The notes beneath the pieces were generated by a model. It had not been told where the DNA came from. It did no database searches and worked only from the letters and a program-made list of their open reading frames with translations. A stretch of 64,000 nucleotides of DNA from assembly GCA_902773925.1 (NCBI GenBank), contig CACYGI010000001.1, positions 310,001-374,000 on the forward strand, read 5' to 3'. Each line of letters begins with the position of its first letter. Positions within the stretch are counted from its first letter, which is position 1. Positions 33,450 to 41,511 of this stretch are shown here, in pieces. The translations under genes and the position numbers were made by a program. The DNA is from an uncultured Bacteroidia bacterium (lineage in GTDB: Bacteria; Bacteroidota; Bacteroidia; Bacteroidales; UBA932).

Positions 33450-34573
33450 ACGAGTTTTTTGACATAAGCGCGGCGGCGCTTGTGGTTCTTGTGGCTGAAG
33501 CGTTTCCACTGGTTGAGGATGGCCCAGTTGTCCTCCAGGTTGAGGTTGGTCTCAGCGTGGGTGATGCGCTTATCGGCAAGCATATGCATCAGCTCAACGG
33601 CAAAGACCGTCGAGATGCCGCGGTTGAGGTATTCGGGATCAACGCCGATCAGGCAGAGATCTATCGCCGTGGGGCGCCGGATGGCCCGCAGAAGCTTCAG
33701 CAGCGTGAGAGGAGTGTATTTGCCACGCGTGCCCGCAAGGGCTCCTGCCAGCGCGGGAATGGTCATTCCGAAACAGACCACCCGGTCGTTTTCGTCGAGA
33801 ATCACGGCTATGTTCTTGGTGCTGATGACCATACTGAAGTTGTCCATCATCAGTCGCTTCATCCCTTCGGTAAAGGGGACCGTGCCGTAGAGCTTGTCGT
33901 AGGAGTCGTCAATCAGACGGAAGACTCCGTCGGCATAGCGCTTCAGGAAATCACGGCCGTTCTTTGCCGGACCGAAGTGCAGTTTGTAGCGCTTCATTAT
34001 AAACTCCGCCAGCTGTTCCTGCTCCTTCAGGGTCTCCTCGCTTTCGGGACCGTAGAGCTGGAATTCAAGCCAGTCCACCTCCTTGGTATAGCCCAGGGCC
34101 TCGATATGCTTCTGGTAATAGGGCGCGTTATACTGCTCCTCGAATGTCGAAAGCTGGTCGAAACCTTCGATCAGAAGCCCTTCGCGCTCGAGGTCGGAAT
34201 AGCCGAGAGGGCCGCAGGCGGTGTCCATCCCGCGCTCGACGGCCCATTTTTCCACGGCCTCGAAAAGGGCGCGGGTGACCTCGAGGTCGTCGATGGCATC
34301 GAAGCGGGTGAAGCGTACGCGGCGCTCGTTATTCTTCTCGTTGGCAGCCCTCTGGATTATGCCCTGGATGCGTCCGACCATCCGGCCGTCGCTGTAGGCG
34401 TTGTAGAAGACGCTGTCGCAGCAGTCGCTGTAGACGTAGCCCGGACGGAACATCTTCATCTCGTCGGCCCAAAGGGGCGGAACGAAGTTGGGGTTGCCTT
34501 TATAAAGGTCGATCGGGAAGTTTAGAAACTCCTTCTGCTCCCTGCGGGTCACGACCTCTTTGACGGTAATCAT
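33446..34573 (-). CDS. Large GNAT-fold acyltransferase-like protein
   Basis: A 375-residue protein. The N-terminus (REQKEFLNFPIDLYKGNPNFVPPLWADE, in part) is characteristic of a large GNAT-like family that includes E. coli YghO. The C-terminal half carries the GNAT pattern (IDLCLIGVDPEYLNRGISTVFAVELMHML). From memory, the bacterial ceramide synthase of Caulobacter is related to this family; that link needs a search. In this operon it could transfer an acyl chain from acyl-ACP or acyl-phosphate to an amine. Start spacing is 4 bases from the DegV gene. Confidence 0.65.
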   Translation of the reverse strand: MITVKEVVTRREQKEFLNFPIDLYKGNPNFVPPLWADEMKMFRPGYVYSDCCDSVFYNAYSDGRMVGRIQGIIQRAANEKNNERRVRFTRFDAIDDLEVTRALFEAVEKWAVERGMDTACGPLGYSDLEREGLLIEGFDQLSTFEEQYNAPYYQKHIEALGYTKEVDWLEFQLYGPESEETLKEQEQLAEFIMKRYKLHFGPAKNGRDFLKRYADGVFRLIDDSYDKLYGTVPFTEGMKRLMMDNFSMVISTKNIAVILDENDRVVCFGMTIPALAGALAGTRGKYTPLTLLKLLRAIRRPTAIDLCLIGVDPEYLNRGISTVFAVELMHMLADKRITHAETNLNLEDNWAILNQWKRFSHKNHKRRRAYVKKLV

Positions 34574-34577
34574 ATCT

Positions 34578-35447
34578 CTAACGGTGCTTTGCGTGGAAAC
34601 AAACGCCGACTCCGTTGGGGCCGGAGTGGCTGCCTGCGGTCGGGTTGACCACCTGGATCTCGATATCCAGGTCGGCGCCGAAACGCTCGTGAAGCATATC
34701 GGCCACTTCCTGCGCTATTTCGGGAGCGTCGGTGTGGCCTACCACGAAGCGGTGCGACTTGATCTCATCGCCCAGTTCCTCAACCTTCTCCACCAGGTGC
34801 TCCATTGCTTTGGTGCGGCCCTTTTCCTTGCCGCAGGAGACCATTTTGCCCTCGGCGGACATATAGATTATCGGGCGGATGCCGATGAGCGTGCCCATCG
34901 TAGCTGCAAGTCCGCTGACGCGTCCGCTGCGGCGGAAGAATTTCAGGTCATCCGCGAAGAAATACATCGCAAAGCGGTCCACCTCGACGGCTGCCCAGGC
35001 AAGAACCTCATCCAGGGTCATTCCCTCTTTGACGCGGTCACCGATCTCGCGGGTGATCGTGTAGCTGATGGTGGTAATGCCCTTGGTGTCGATCTCCTCG
35101 AAACGGACGCCGGGATATTCGGCCTTGAGCTCTGCAATAGCCTGGTCCATCGCATCGAAAGTGTTGGTCATCGCACGCGAGAAATGCACGTAGAGGATGT
35201 CGTTGCCGGCCTTGAAGTCGGGCTCGAAATACTCTCGGTAGCGCTCGCGCGAAATGGCGCTCGTGGTGGGCAGGGTGCCCTTGCGCAGCATCTCATAGAA
35301 TGCGTGGCTGTCGAATACGTCGAAATCTACATAGGGATATACGGTCTTCGCATCTACGCTGTAAGGCATACTGATAAGCTCATATCCATACTCCGAGGCG
35401 ATCTGGGGAGTGATATCGGTATCCGTGTCGGTAAATAATTTCAACAT
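34578..35447 (-). CDS. DegV family fatty-acid-binding protein (FakB-like)
   Basis: A 289-residue DegV protein. DegV/FakB proteins hold a fatty acid that FakA phosphorylates. The fatty-acid carboxylate-binding PTTSAIS motif lies near residue 60, LKFFRRSGRVSGL is typical, and the C-terminal GSHSGPNGVGVCFH replaces the usual GPG loop. Its place 18 bases after the FakA-like gene supports a matched pair. The chain preferred cannot be read from the sequence. Confidence 0.87.
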   Translation of the reverse strand: MLKLFTDTDTDITPQIASEYGYELISMPYSVDAKTVYPYVDFDVFDSHAFYEMLRKGTLPTTSAISRERYREYFEPDFKAGNDILYVHFSRAMTNTFDAMDQAIAELKAEYPGVRFEEIDTKGITTISYTITREIGDRVKEGMTLDEVLAWAAVEVDRFAMYFFADDLKFFRRSGRVSGLAATMGTLIGIRPIIYMSAEGKMVSCGKEKGRTKAMEHLVEKVEELGDEIKSHRFVVGHTDAPEIAQEVADMLHERFGADLDIEIQVVNPTAGSHSGPNGVGVCFHAKHR

Positions 35448-35465
35448 AATATGTGATTCTTATTG

Positions 35466-37067
35466 TTAGCTGAGAATGATGATGTACTCGTAAACAGGCT
35501 GGCCTCCCTGCTGCAGGATGACCTCCGTCCGCGGATAGAGCGACTGGAGGCGGGTTTGCAGGGCCTCGGCTGCCGCCGTATCGGTATCTTCTCCTGCAAA
35601 TATAAGCAGAATGTCGCGCCCGGAGGCGCCGAGATTGCCACAGAGGGCTTCGGCGGCCTCTTCGGGAGTCCTGCCCGTGACGAGGATGTCCTTGCGCGTA
35701 AGGCCGGCGTAATCACCCTCGCGGGCAGTGGATGTATCGCGGATGATGCGCGAGACCATGCCGGTTACCACGCCTTCGACGGCCTCGGCCAGAGCGGCCT
35801 CTATCTCATCCGCGCTGTCGGCCGACGTATCGAGATTGGCCAGGGCGAAATACCCTTCGCCGATGGTCTTGCAGGGGATGACCCGGATATCGGAGCGATC
35901 GTAAAGCTTCGCCGCCTGCTGTGCGGTGAGCAGTATATTTGAATTGTTGGGAAGTACGAAAATAGTCTCTGCGCCGACGCGCTCGAATGCGTCCAGAAAT
36001 GCCTGCACGGGCGGATTCATTGTCTGGCCGCCTGCAATCACGCAGTCCGCGCCCATTTCGCGCATCGCGCTGACAAGTCCTTCGCCGGAAGCCACGGCCA
36101 CCACGCCATAAGCCTTGCGGGCGGACTTGAACCTTTCGTCCATATGGTTTTCGTGGTGCTGCAGGGTCATATTCTCTATCTTCAGGGTGAGATATTCACC
36201 GTACTGCTGGCAATGGTTGAGGATGTTGCCGGGCGTCGGGGTGTGAATATGCACCTTGATGATGCTGCCGTCGCGGAAGAATACCAGCGAATCGCCATTT
36301 TGCTGCAGCCACTCGGAGATGACGCTTTCGTCGAAATGCTCGAGGTCCACCTTGCTCCGCTGCAGGCGCAGCAGAAATTCCGTGCAGTAGCCGAATTCCA
36401 GCATGCTGTCTTCGGTAAATGCGTCCAGATCCACTTTCGCGGCAGTTGAGGTGCCGCTTCCGGTCGCAGCCTCTGCCACTGCGGGATTGCCGTGCAGGGC
36501 GTCGCGCATTCCTTCGATGATATAGAGCAGACCTGCGCCGCCGCTGTCCACCACGCCCGCTTTTTTGAGCACATCGAGCTTTTCGGGCGTATGTTCGAGC
36601 GAAACAGCCATCCGTTCGGCCATCAGGTCGAAATACGTTGCCGGATCATCGGCTCCGATGCCATCCACGCCTTCGCGAAGCACCGTCAGGATAGTCCCTT
36701 CGACTGGCGTCGAAACAGCTCCGTAAGCCTCTTTGACGGCACATTGCATCGCTGCCGCAAATGCCGCCGTATCTGCCTCGGTGAGACCCTCGAGGCCTTT
36801 GGCCAGACCGGCGAAGATGCGCGAGAGGATCACTCCCGAATTGCCGCGTGCGCCGAGCAACATCCCCCTGGATGCGTTTGCAGCCACCTCGCAGAGCGTA
36901 TCACCGGTCGCCTGCGTCCCGGCCGCGATGGTCATATACATATTGTCTCCGGTGTCCCCGTCCGGGATGGGAAACACGTTCAGGTCATTGACCCTCTTGC
37001 GAAAAGCGTCCAGACGGGCGGCTCCGCTGCGGATGAGAGTCAGGTATTGTGAGGAGTCGATAGTCAC
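35466..37067 (-). CDS. fakA: Fatty acid kinase FakA-like (DAK2 domain)
   Basis: A 533-residue protein. The DhaL/DAK2 kinase domain (residues 1 to about 195) has DGDTGDNM with Asp36, Asp38 and Asp41 for two magnesium ions and GARGNSGVILSRIF at 72-85. A middle domain (FGYCTEFLLRL) and a C-terminal DegV-like domain (VLPNNSNILLTAQQAAKL) complete the FakA/YloV arrangement. FakA makes acyl-phosphate from fatty acid held by FakB. It lies between the MMPL exporter gene (3-base gap) and fakB. Confidence 0.9.
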   Translation of the reverse strand: MTIDSSQYLTLIRSGAARLDAFRKRVNDLNVFPIPDGDTGDNMYMTIAAGTQATGDTLCEVAANASRGMLLGARGNSGVILSRIFAGLAKGLEGLTEADTAAFAAAMQCAVKEAYGAVSTPVEGTILTVLREGVDGIGADDPATYFDLMAERMAVSLEHTPEKLDVLKKAGVVDSGGAGLLYIIEGMRDALHGNPAVAEAATGSGTSTAAKVDLDAFTEDSMLEFGYCTEFLLRLQRSKVDLEHFDESVISEWLQQNGDSLVFFRDGSIIKVHIHTPTPGNILNHCQQYGEYLTLKIENMTLQHHENHMDERFKSARKAYGVVAVASGEGLVSAMREMGADCVIAGGQTMNPPVQAFLDAFERVGAETIFVLPNNSNILLTAQQAAKLYDRSDIRVIPCKTIGEGYFALANLDTSADSADEIEAALAEAVEGVVTGMVSRIIRDTSTAREGDYAGLTRKDILVTGRTPEEAAEALCGNLGASGRDILLIFAGEDTDTAAAEALQTRLQSLYPRTEVILQQGGQPVYEYIIILS

Positions 37068-37070
37068 GCT

Positions 37071-39563
37071 TTATTCGGATTTGGGTGCCCCGACCTCACG
37101 GCGGAATGCAGGTATTCGGAGCATCAGGTTGAATATGAACGGCTCCAGAGAGTAGGTCAGAAGTATCGTGGATGTCATTCCGATGACCGTTATCAGGCCG
37201 ATGGAACGGATTGAAGGATGGTTGGCGAAAACGAGCGAAAGGACCACGATAAGGAGAACCATCGCGGAGAAGAAAATCGCCGTCTTGTGCCACTCAAGCA
37301 GCTCGACGCGGCCGCTGCGGGCCCTGGCCAGCAGACCCTCCATCACGAAGATGCTGTAGTCCACGCCGATGCCGTATACGAAGGTCGAGATGACTATGTT
37401 GATAAGGTTGAACTCCAGGCCGAAAACAGCCATCAGTCCCTGCATCAGGTACCAGCTGAGGAACATCGGCAGGAATGCTATCACGGAGATTCCGATGCGG
37501 CGGAATGCCAGCAGCAGCACGAGGAATACGAAGATCGAAGATATCCAGAGAGTCTTGGAGAAGTCATCGTGGATAATCTCCACCAGGTCGCTGCAATAGT
37601 AGAAGGGCTCCAGCACAAGCACGTGGGGAAGGGCCGTGAGGGCATCTTCTACGGCATTGGTGTCCTCGACGAGGAATGATACCGGAGTGAATACCAGATA
37701 GCGGCCGGATTCTTCAAGCTCTATGAAATTGCCTGCAAGCTCTTCGGGCAGCAGGCCCGAATCGTAGAGCGAGCCGGTCGTGTATTCCACATCTATCAGG
37801 GCGTCGAACTGTCGGAACAGCTTTGCGTCGAGGCCGGCCTTGCGGGCTGCGGCGGCCACCTCGGCCTTTGCGCGAGCCTTACGCTCCGTAGTCCAGAACG
37901 CCTCCCAGGCCTCGATGCGTTCCTGCTGGCGGGAAGTGGGCTGCAGGAGCACCGCCGCAAGGGTTGAGGCTCCCTTGATGAGTCCGCTGCCAGTCAGCGA
38001 ATCGATGCGCGCAAGCAGGGCCTCGTTGTATTCCAGGGCATTGTCGAGATCTTCGTCCCAGGCTGCGAAATAGAGGCTGAAGCAGCCGTCCTGGTGATTT
38101 TTCTCATATAGCTGCTGGCTCTCGACGAGCGGCTCGTTGTCGTAGTCGAGATTGCGCAGGTCGCTGTCGAATCGTACGCGCGGGCTCATCACGAGTCCTA
38201 CGATCATCACAACGCCCAGCGCGCCGAGGATCCAGGGGTTGCGGTCCCAGGGCAGGCCGTTGACGCGGTCTATCGCGTGGAATCCCTTGTACCTGCGGAC
38301 CTTGATCTGGCCGGGGCTGAGGAAGTGTGGCAGGAATATCAGCGAGAAGAGCGTGCTGCCGGTAAGCGCCAGGGATGCAAAGAGGCCGAAATCGCGAAGC
38401 AGGTCGCTCTCGGTGAACATCAGGCCCAGGAATGCGCCCACGGTTGTCATGCACCCCAGAATGACCGGAGTCGACTGCTCGCGGAGCATCTGCGGTACGT
38501 CTTCCGTATAATAGTAATGTATGAGCACGTGCAGGATATAGCTGATGGCCACGCCAAGCACTATCGCGCCCATGCCAAGGGCCAGCAGCGACATCGAACC
38601 CTTGATCCAGTAGAGGACGCAGAGCGAAAATGCCGTCCCGTACGCGATCGGGGATATTATCTGCAGGATATATCTGATATCGTGGAAACACAGCAGCAGG
38701 ATGACGATGATGACGATGAACGACAGACCGACTGTCATAACGATGTCCCGCTTGATGGTCGAAGCGTTGGATACGCTGCCAAGGGTGTCGCCGTGTGCGA
38801 GCACTTTGAGGTCCGGATGGTCGGCTTCCAGCTTCAGGCGGGCCCGCTCGATCATACGGTAAAGCTCCGTGCCCTTGCCCGATTCGGTATAGACGAACTT
38901 CGGCGAAAGGAATGCTTCGCATACCGTGCTGTCAGGGCTGAAGAAATGCCCTTCGATGATATTCATTCCGCCCGCGCCGCTTCCGAGATTAGCCGAAGAT
39001 AGGAAAAGCGATAGCAGCGTCTCGTGCATATTGATAGGATCCAGCGCTATGAGAGAGGATATCTGGCCCGTCTCATCCTCTTCGAAAATCCGTCGGTTGA
39101 GGACCATCTGGCGCTCCAGGGCCTCGCGCTGCAGCAGAGCCTCGATCTGCGGATACCAGGCCGTATCGATGAAGGTCGGCAGATGCTCCAGTCCGAAGTC
39201 CAGCGCATTGAGCGCGATGGCGGCGTCCAGATTGTAGAGTATATTGTCAATGTATTGGGCTTCGGCATCCTCCTCTTCGAGCAGATAGACCAGCTCGTCC
39301 ATATAGCCGGCAAGCTCCTCCGGCGTTGCGGCCTGCCCGTCGCGCGATGTCAGCTGGAGGATAATCTTGTCCTTTAGCTTGATGTCGCTGAAGGCAAGGT
39401 CGTTCTCCATACTGCTGCGTGGCAGCAGTTTCATGACGTCCTCTTCGAGGTAAATACGGATTCCGAAGAAAAGGAAAATCGCTGTCGTCAGCCCGAGAAT
39501 CACGTACAGAAGTGTCCTGCGCCGGCTGAAAAAGTTGTATAGAGGTACAAAAATCTTATGCAT
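37071..39563 (-). CDS. MMPL/RND-superfamily lipid exporter
   Basis: An 830-residue membrane protein with the MMPL layout. There is a first helix near residues 15-35, a periplasmic loop of about 230 residues and a five-helix bundle from about 270 (IVMTVGLSFIVIIVILLLCF). The pattern then repeats, ending in a second bundle (FIFVFLVLLLAFRRIGISVI). Proteins of this family move lipids or hydrophobic products out of the inner membrane. It is the first gene of the FakA-FakB-GNAT-PlsX-ACP operon. The substrate is likely a lipid made there. Confidence 0.85.
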   Translation of the reverse strand: MHKIFVPLYNFFSRRRTLLYVILGLTTAIFLFFGIRIYLEEDVMKLLPRSSMENDLAFSDIKLKDKIILQLTSRDGQAATPEELAGYMDELVYLLEEEDAEAQYIDNILYNLDAAIALNALDFGLEHLPTFIDTAWYPQIEALLQREALERQMVLNRRIFEEDETGQISSLIALDPINMHETLLSLFLSSANLGSGAGGMNIIEGHFFSPDSTVCEAFLSPKFVYTESGKGTELYRMIERARLKLEADHPDLKVLAHGDTLGSVSNASTIKRDIVMTVGLSFIVIIVILLLCFHDIRYILQIISPIAYGTAFSLCVLYWIKGSMSLLALGMGAIVLGVAISYILHVLIHYYYTEDVPQMLREQSTPVILGCMTTVGAFLGLMFTESDLLRDFGLFASLALTGSTLFSLIFLPHFLSPGQIKVRRYKGFHAIDRVNGLPWDRNPWILGALGVVMIVGLVMSPRVRFDSDLRNLDYDNEPLVESQQLYEKNHQDGCFSLYFAAWDEDLDNALEYNEALLARIDSLTGSGLIKGASTLAAVLLQPTSRQQERIEAWEAFWTTERKARAKAEVAAAARKAGLDAKLFRQFDALIDVEYTTGSLYDSGLLPEELAGNFIELEESGRYLVFTPVSFLVEDTNAVEDALTALPHVLVLEPFYYCSDLVEIIHDDFSKTLWISSIFVFLVLLLAFRRIGISVIAFLPMFLSWYLMQGLMAVFGLEFNLINIVISTFVYGIGVDYSIFVMEGLLARARSGRVELLEWHKTAIFFSAMVLLIVVLSLVFANHPSIRSIGLITVIGMTSTILLTYSLEPFIFNLMLRIPAFRREVGAPKSE

Positions 39564-39586
39564 CAGTAGTTTTAGTCACGGGTCGG

Positions 39587-39594
39587 CAAAGTTA
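39587..39594 (-). promoter_or_regulatory. -7 box for the exporter-fak-plsX-ACP operon
   Basis: The minus strand reads TAACTTTG, 23 bases before the exporter start codon. No clear -33 box is seen. Confidence 0.55.
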
Positions 39595-39619
39595 ACAAAT
39601 TTTGTTTATGTATTTTTAG

Positions 39620-39627
39620 TACTTTTG
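39620..39627 (+). promoter_or_regulatory. -7 box for the outer-membrane barrel gene
   Basis: The plus strand reads TACTTTTG, 24 bases before the ATG at 39652. It is divergent from the box at 39587-39594. Confidence 0.55.
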
Positions 39628-39651
39628 TGGAAAATCAAAACCTGCTGTTCT

Positions 39652-40224
39652 ATGAAAAAGCTCCTTTGCTCATTATTCCTGGCAATCCTCGCCATAAGTA
39701 CATCACCTCTGGCGCACGCTCTGGACAACCCCGATCCGAAAGGCACGCTGCTGGGAAGTGCGATGATCGGTCCCAAGTTCATGTTCGGAATCCATTCCCA
39801 CATCAGCATCTGCCTCGACCCCAGCATTATGCTTGACTATGTGATCACGGACAATCTCGGTCCCGGCCACCTTGTCGGCGGTGCCGGCGTGGGCGCTTTT
39901 TATTTCTCGAATATCAAACAGGATTTTGGTGATGTCCAGAAGAAGCTGGGCGTCTATCTGACACCGCGCGTATATTACGGCCTCAATCTGGGTGGCAATA
40001 TGGAGGTTCACGCCGGTCTGTCGGCAGGAGCCGGCCTTATCCGCAATCAGGTTTACTATAGCACAGGCGGCACCAAGTACGACCATCCTTATTCCTTCAA
40101 GTTCAGCCTCGGCGCACTGCTCGGATTCCGCTATTATGTTTCGGAAAAGCTCGGAGTGACGGCCGAGATCCAGACGCATTCGTTCGCTCCGATTCTCGGC
40201 GTAGGCGTCTCGTATTATCTTTGA
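39652..40224 (+). CDS. Small outer-membrane beta-barrel protein
   Basis: A 190-residue protein. The ATG at 39652 gives a signal peptide (MKKLLCSLFLAILAISTSPLAHA) and follows a -7 box. The mature part alternates polar and hydrophobic residues (HLVGGAGVGAFYF, KLGVYLTPRVYYGLNLGG, VHAGLSAGAGLI) and ends VGVSYYL, as expected for an eight-strand barrel. I do not recognise a specific family. It is divergent from the lipid exporter operon and 23 bases before kbl. Confidence 0.7.
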   Translation: MKKLLCSLFLAILAISTSPLAHALDNPDPKGTLLGSAMIGPKFMFGIHSHISICLDPSIMLDYVITDNLGPGHLVGGAGVGAFYFSNIKQDFGDVQKKLGVYLTPRVYYGLNLGGNMEVHAGLSAGAGLIRNQVYYSTGGTKYDHPYSFKFSLGALLGFRYYVSEKLGVTAEIQTHSFAPILGVGVSYYL

Positions 40225-40247
40225 TGATTCTCTAACAACAACATACA

Positions 40248-41438
40248 ATGTACACTGATTTTCAAAAGCATCTGACGGCCGAACTGCAGGCCATCAAGGA
40301 TGCGGGCCTCTTCAAGGAGGAACGCGTCATAACATCGGCACAGAAGGCGGACATTACGGTCGGCAAGGGCGACAAGGTCCTCAATTTCTGCGCAAACAAC
40401 TATCTCGGCCTGGCCAACAGCCCCGAGCTTATCGAAGCAGCCAAGAATGCGCTCGATACTCACGGCTACGGTATGGCTTCGGTCCGTTTCATTTGCGGAA
40501 CGGGTGATCTGCAGAAGAAGCTCGAAGAGAAGATAAGTGAGTTTTTCGGCACGGAGGATACGATTCTCTACACTTCCTGCTTTGATGCAAACGGCGGTGT
40601 TTTCGAGCCCCTGCTCGACGAGAATGACGCCATCATATCCGATTCGCTCAACCACGCTTCCATCATCGACGGCGTGCGCCTCTGCAAGGCTCAGCGTTAC
40701 CGCTACGCAAATGCCAATATGGACGAGCTTGAGAATTGCCTCAAGACCGCGCAGTCACAGCGCCACCGCCTCATCGTGACCGACGGCGTGTTCTCGATGG
40801 ACGGCAATGTCTGCCCGCTGGATAAGATTTACGCTCTGGCGACCAAGTACAACGCAATGGTTATGGTGGATGAGTCGCACTCGGCAGGTGTTGTCGGCCG
40901 CACGGGCCGCGGTACCACCGAGCAGTTCAATCTCCGCGGCAAGATAGAGATCCTTACCGGTACCCTGGGCAAGGCGTTCGGCGGTGCGGTCGGCGGATTT
41001 GTCACCGGCAAGCAGGAGATCGTCACGATGCTCCGCCAGCGATCCCGTCCATATCTGTTCTCCAACTCCATCCCCCCGATGGTTGCCGCTGCAGGCATCC
41101 GTATGTTCGAGATGATGAGCCAGACCAACGCGCTTCAGGACAAGCTGCACACCAATACCGAGTATTTCATCGGCAAGATGAAGGCCGCCGGCTTCGATAT
41201 CAAGCCTACGCAGTCGGCTATCTGCGCCGTGATGCTCTATGATGCACCCCTGAGCCAGAAGTTCGCAGCCCGTCTGCAGGATGAGGGCATCTATGTAACC
41301 GGATTCTACTATCCCGTCGTACCCAAGGGCCAGGCCCGCATCCGCGTCCAGGTCTCTGCAGGCCACGAGAAGGAGCATCTCGACAAATGCGTCGAGGCAT
41401 TCACCAAGATCGGCAAGGAGCTTGGCGTTCTCAATTAA
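40248..41438 (+). CDS. kbl: Glycine C-acetyltransferase (2-amino-3-ketobutyrate CoA ligase)
   Basis: A 396-residue PLP enzyme of the alpha-oxoamine synthase family, very close to E. coli Kbl along its whole length (LFKEERVITSAQKADITV; NFCANNYLGLANSPEL; GYGMASVRFICGT). PLP is bound by Lys242 in TGTLGKAFGG, with Asp208 and His211 in VDESHSAG. It links glycine and acetyl-CoA with 2-amino-3-oxobutyrate. A serine palmitoyltransferase is a family alternative, but the match to Kbl is much stronger. It follows the barrel gene by 23 bases and ends at a strong hairpin. Confidence 0.93.
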   Translation: MYTDFQKHLTAELQAIKDAGLFKEERVITSAQKADITVGKGDKVLNFCANNYLGLANSPELIEAAKNALDTHGYGMASVRFICGTGDLQKKLEEKISEFFGTEDTILYTSCFDANGGVFEPLLDENDAIISDSLNHASIIDGVRLCKAQRYRYANANMDELENCLKTAQSQRHRLIVTDGVFSMDGNVCPLDKIYALATKYNAMVMVDESHSAGVVGRTGRGTTEQFNLRGKIEILTGTLGKAFGGAVGGFVTGKQEIVTMLRQRSRPYLFSNSIPPMVAAAGIRMFEMMSQTNALQDKLHTNTEYFIGKMKAAGFDIKPTQSAICAVMLYDAPLSQKFAARLQDEGIYVTGFYYPVVPKGQARIRVQVSAGHEKEHLDKCVEAFTKIGKELGVLN

Positions 41439-41463
41439 TCAGGCTTACCGCTCTGATACAATT

Positions 41464-41491
41464 AAGGCCGGTCCCGTTCGGGGCCGGCCTT
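41464..41491. terminator. Probable bidirectional terminator between kbl and the C1 peptidase gene
   Basis: A 12-base-pair stem (AAGGCCGGTCCC / GGGGCCGGCCTT with a single G-T pair) closes a GTTC loop. The T-runs on either side are weak. Its position between two convergent genes fits a shared terminator. Confidence 0.65.
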
Positions 41492-41511
41492 GATCTTATG
41501 CCTTGCGCATC

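Noticed and set aside
33482..34525. 347-codon plus-strand frame opposite the GNAT gene
   Set aside because: It is a shadow of the sense gene; its composition is typical of antisense frames and it has no promoter.
40248..41438. Serine palmitoyltransferase for a sphingolipid pathway
   Set aside because: The match to E. coli Kbl is near-continuous, so glycine C-acetyltransferase is much more likely despite the lipid operon next door.
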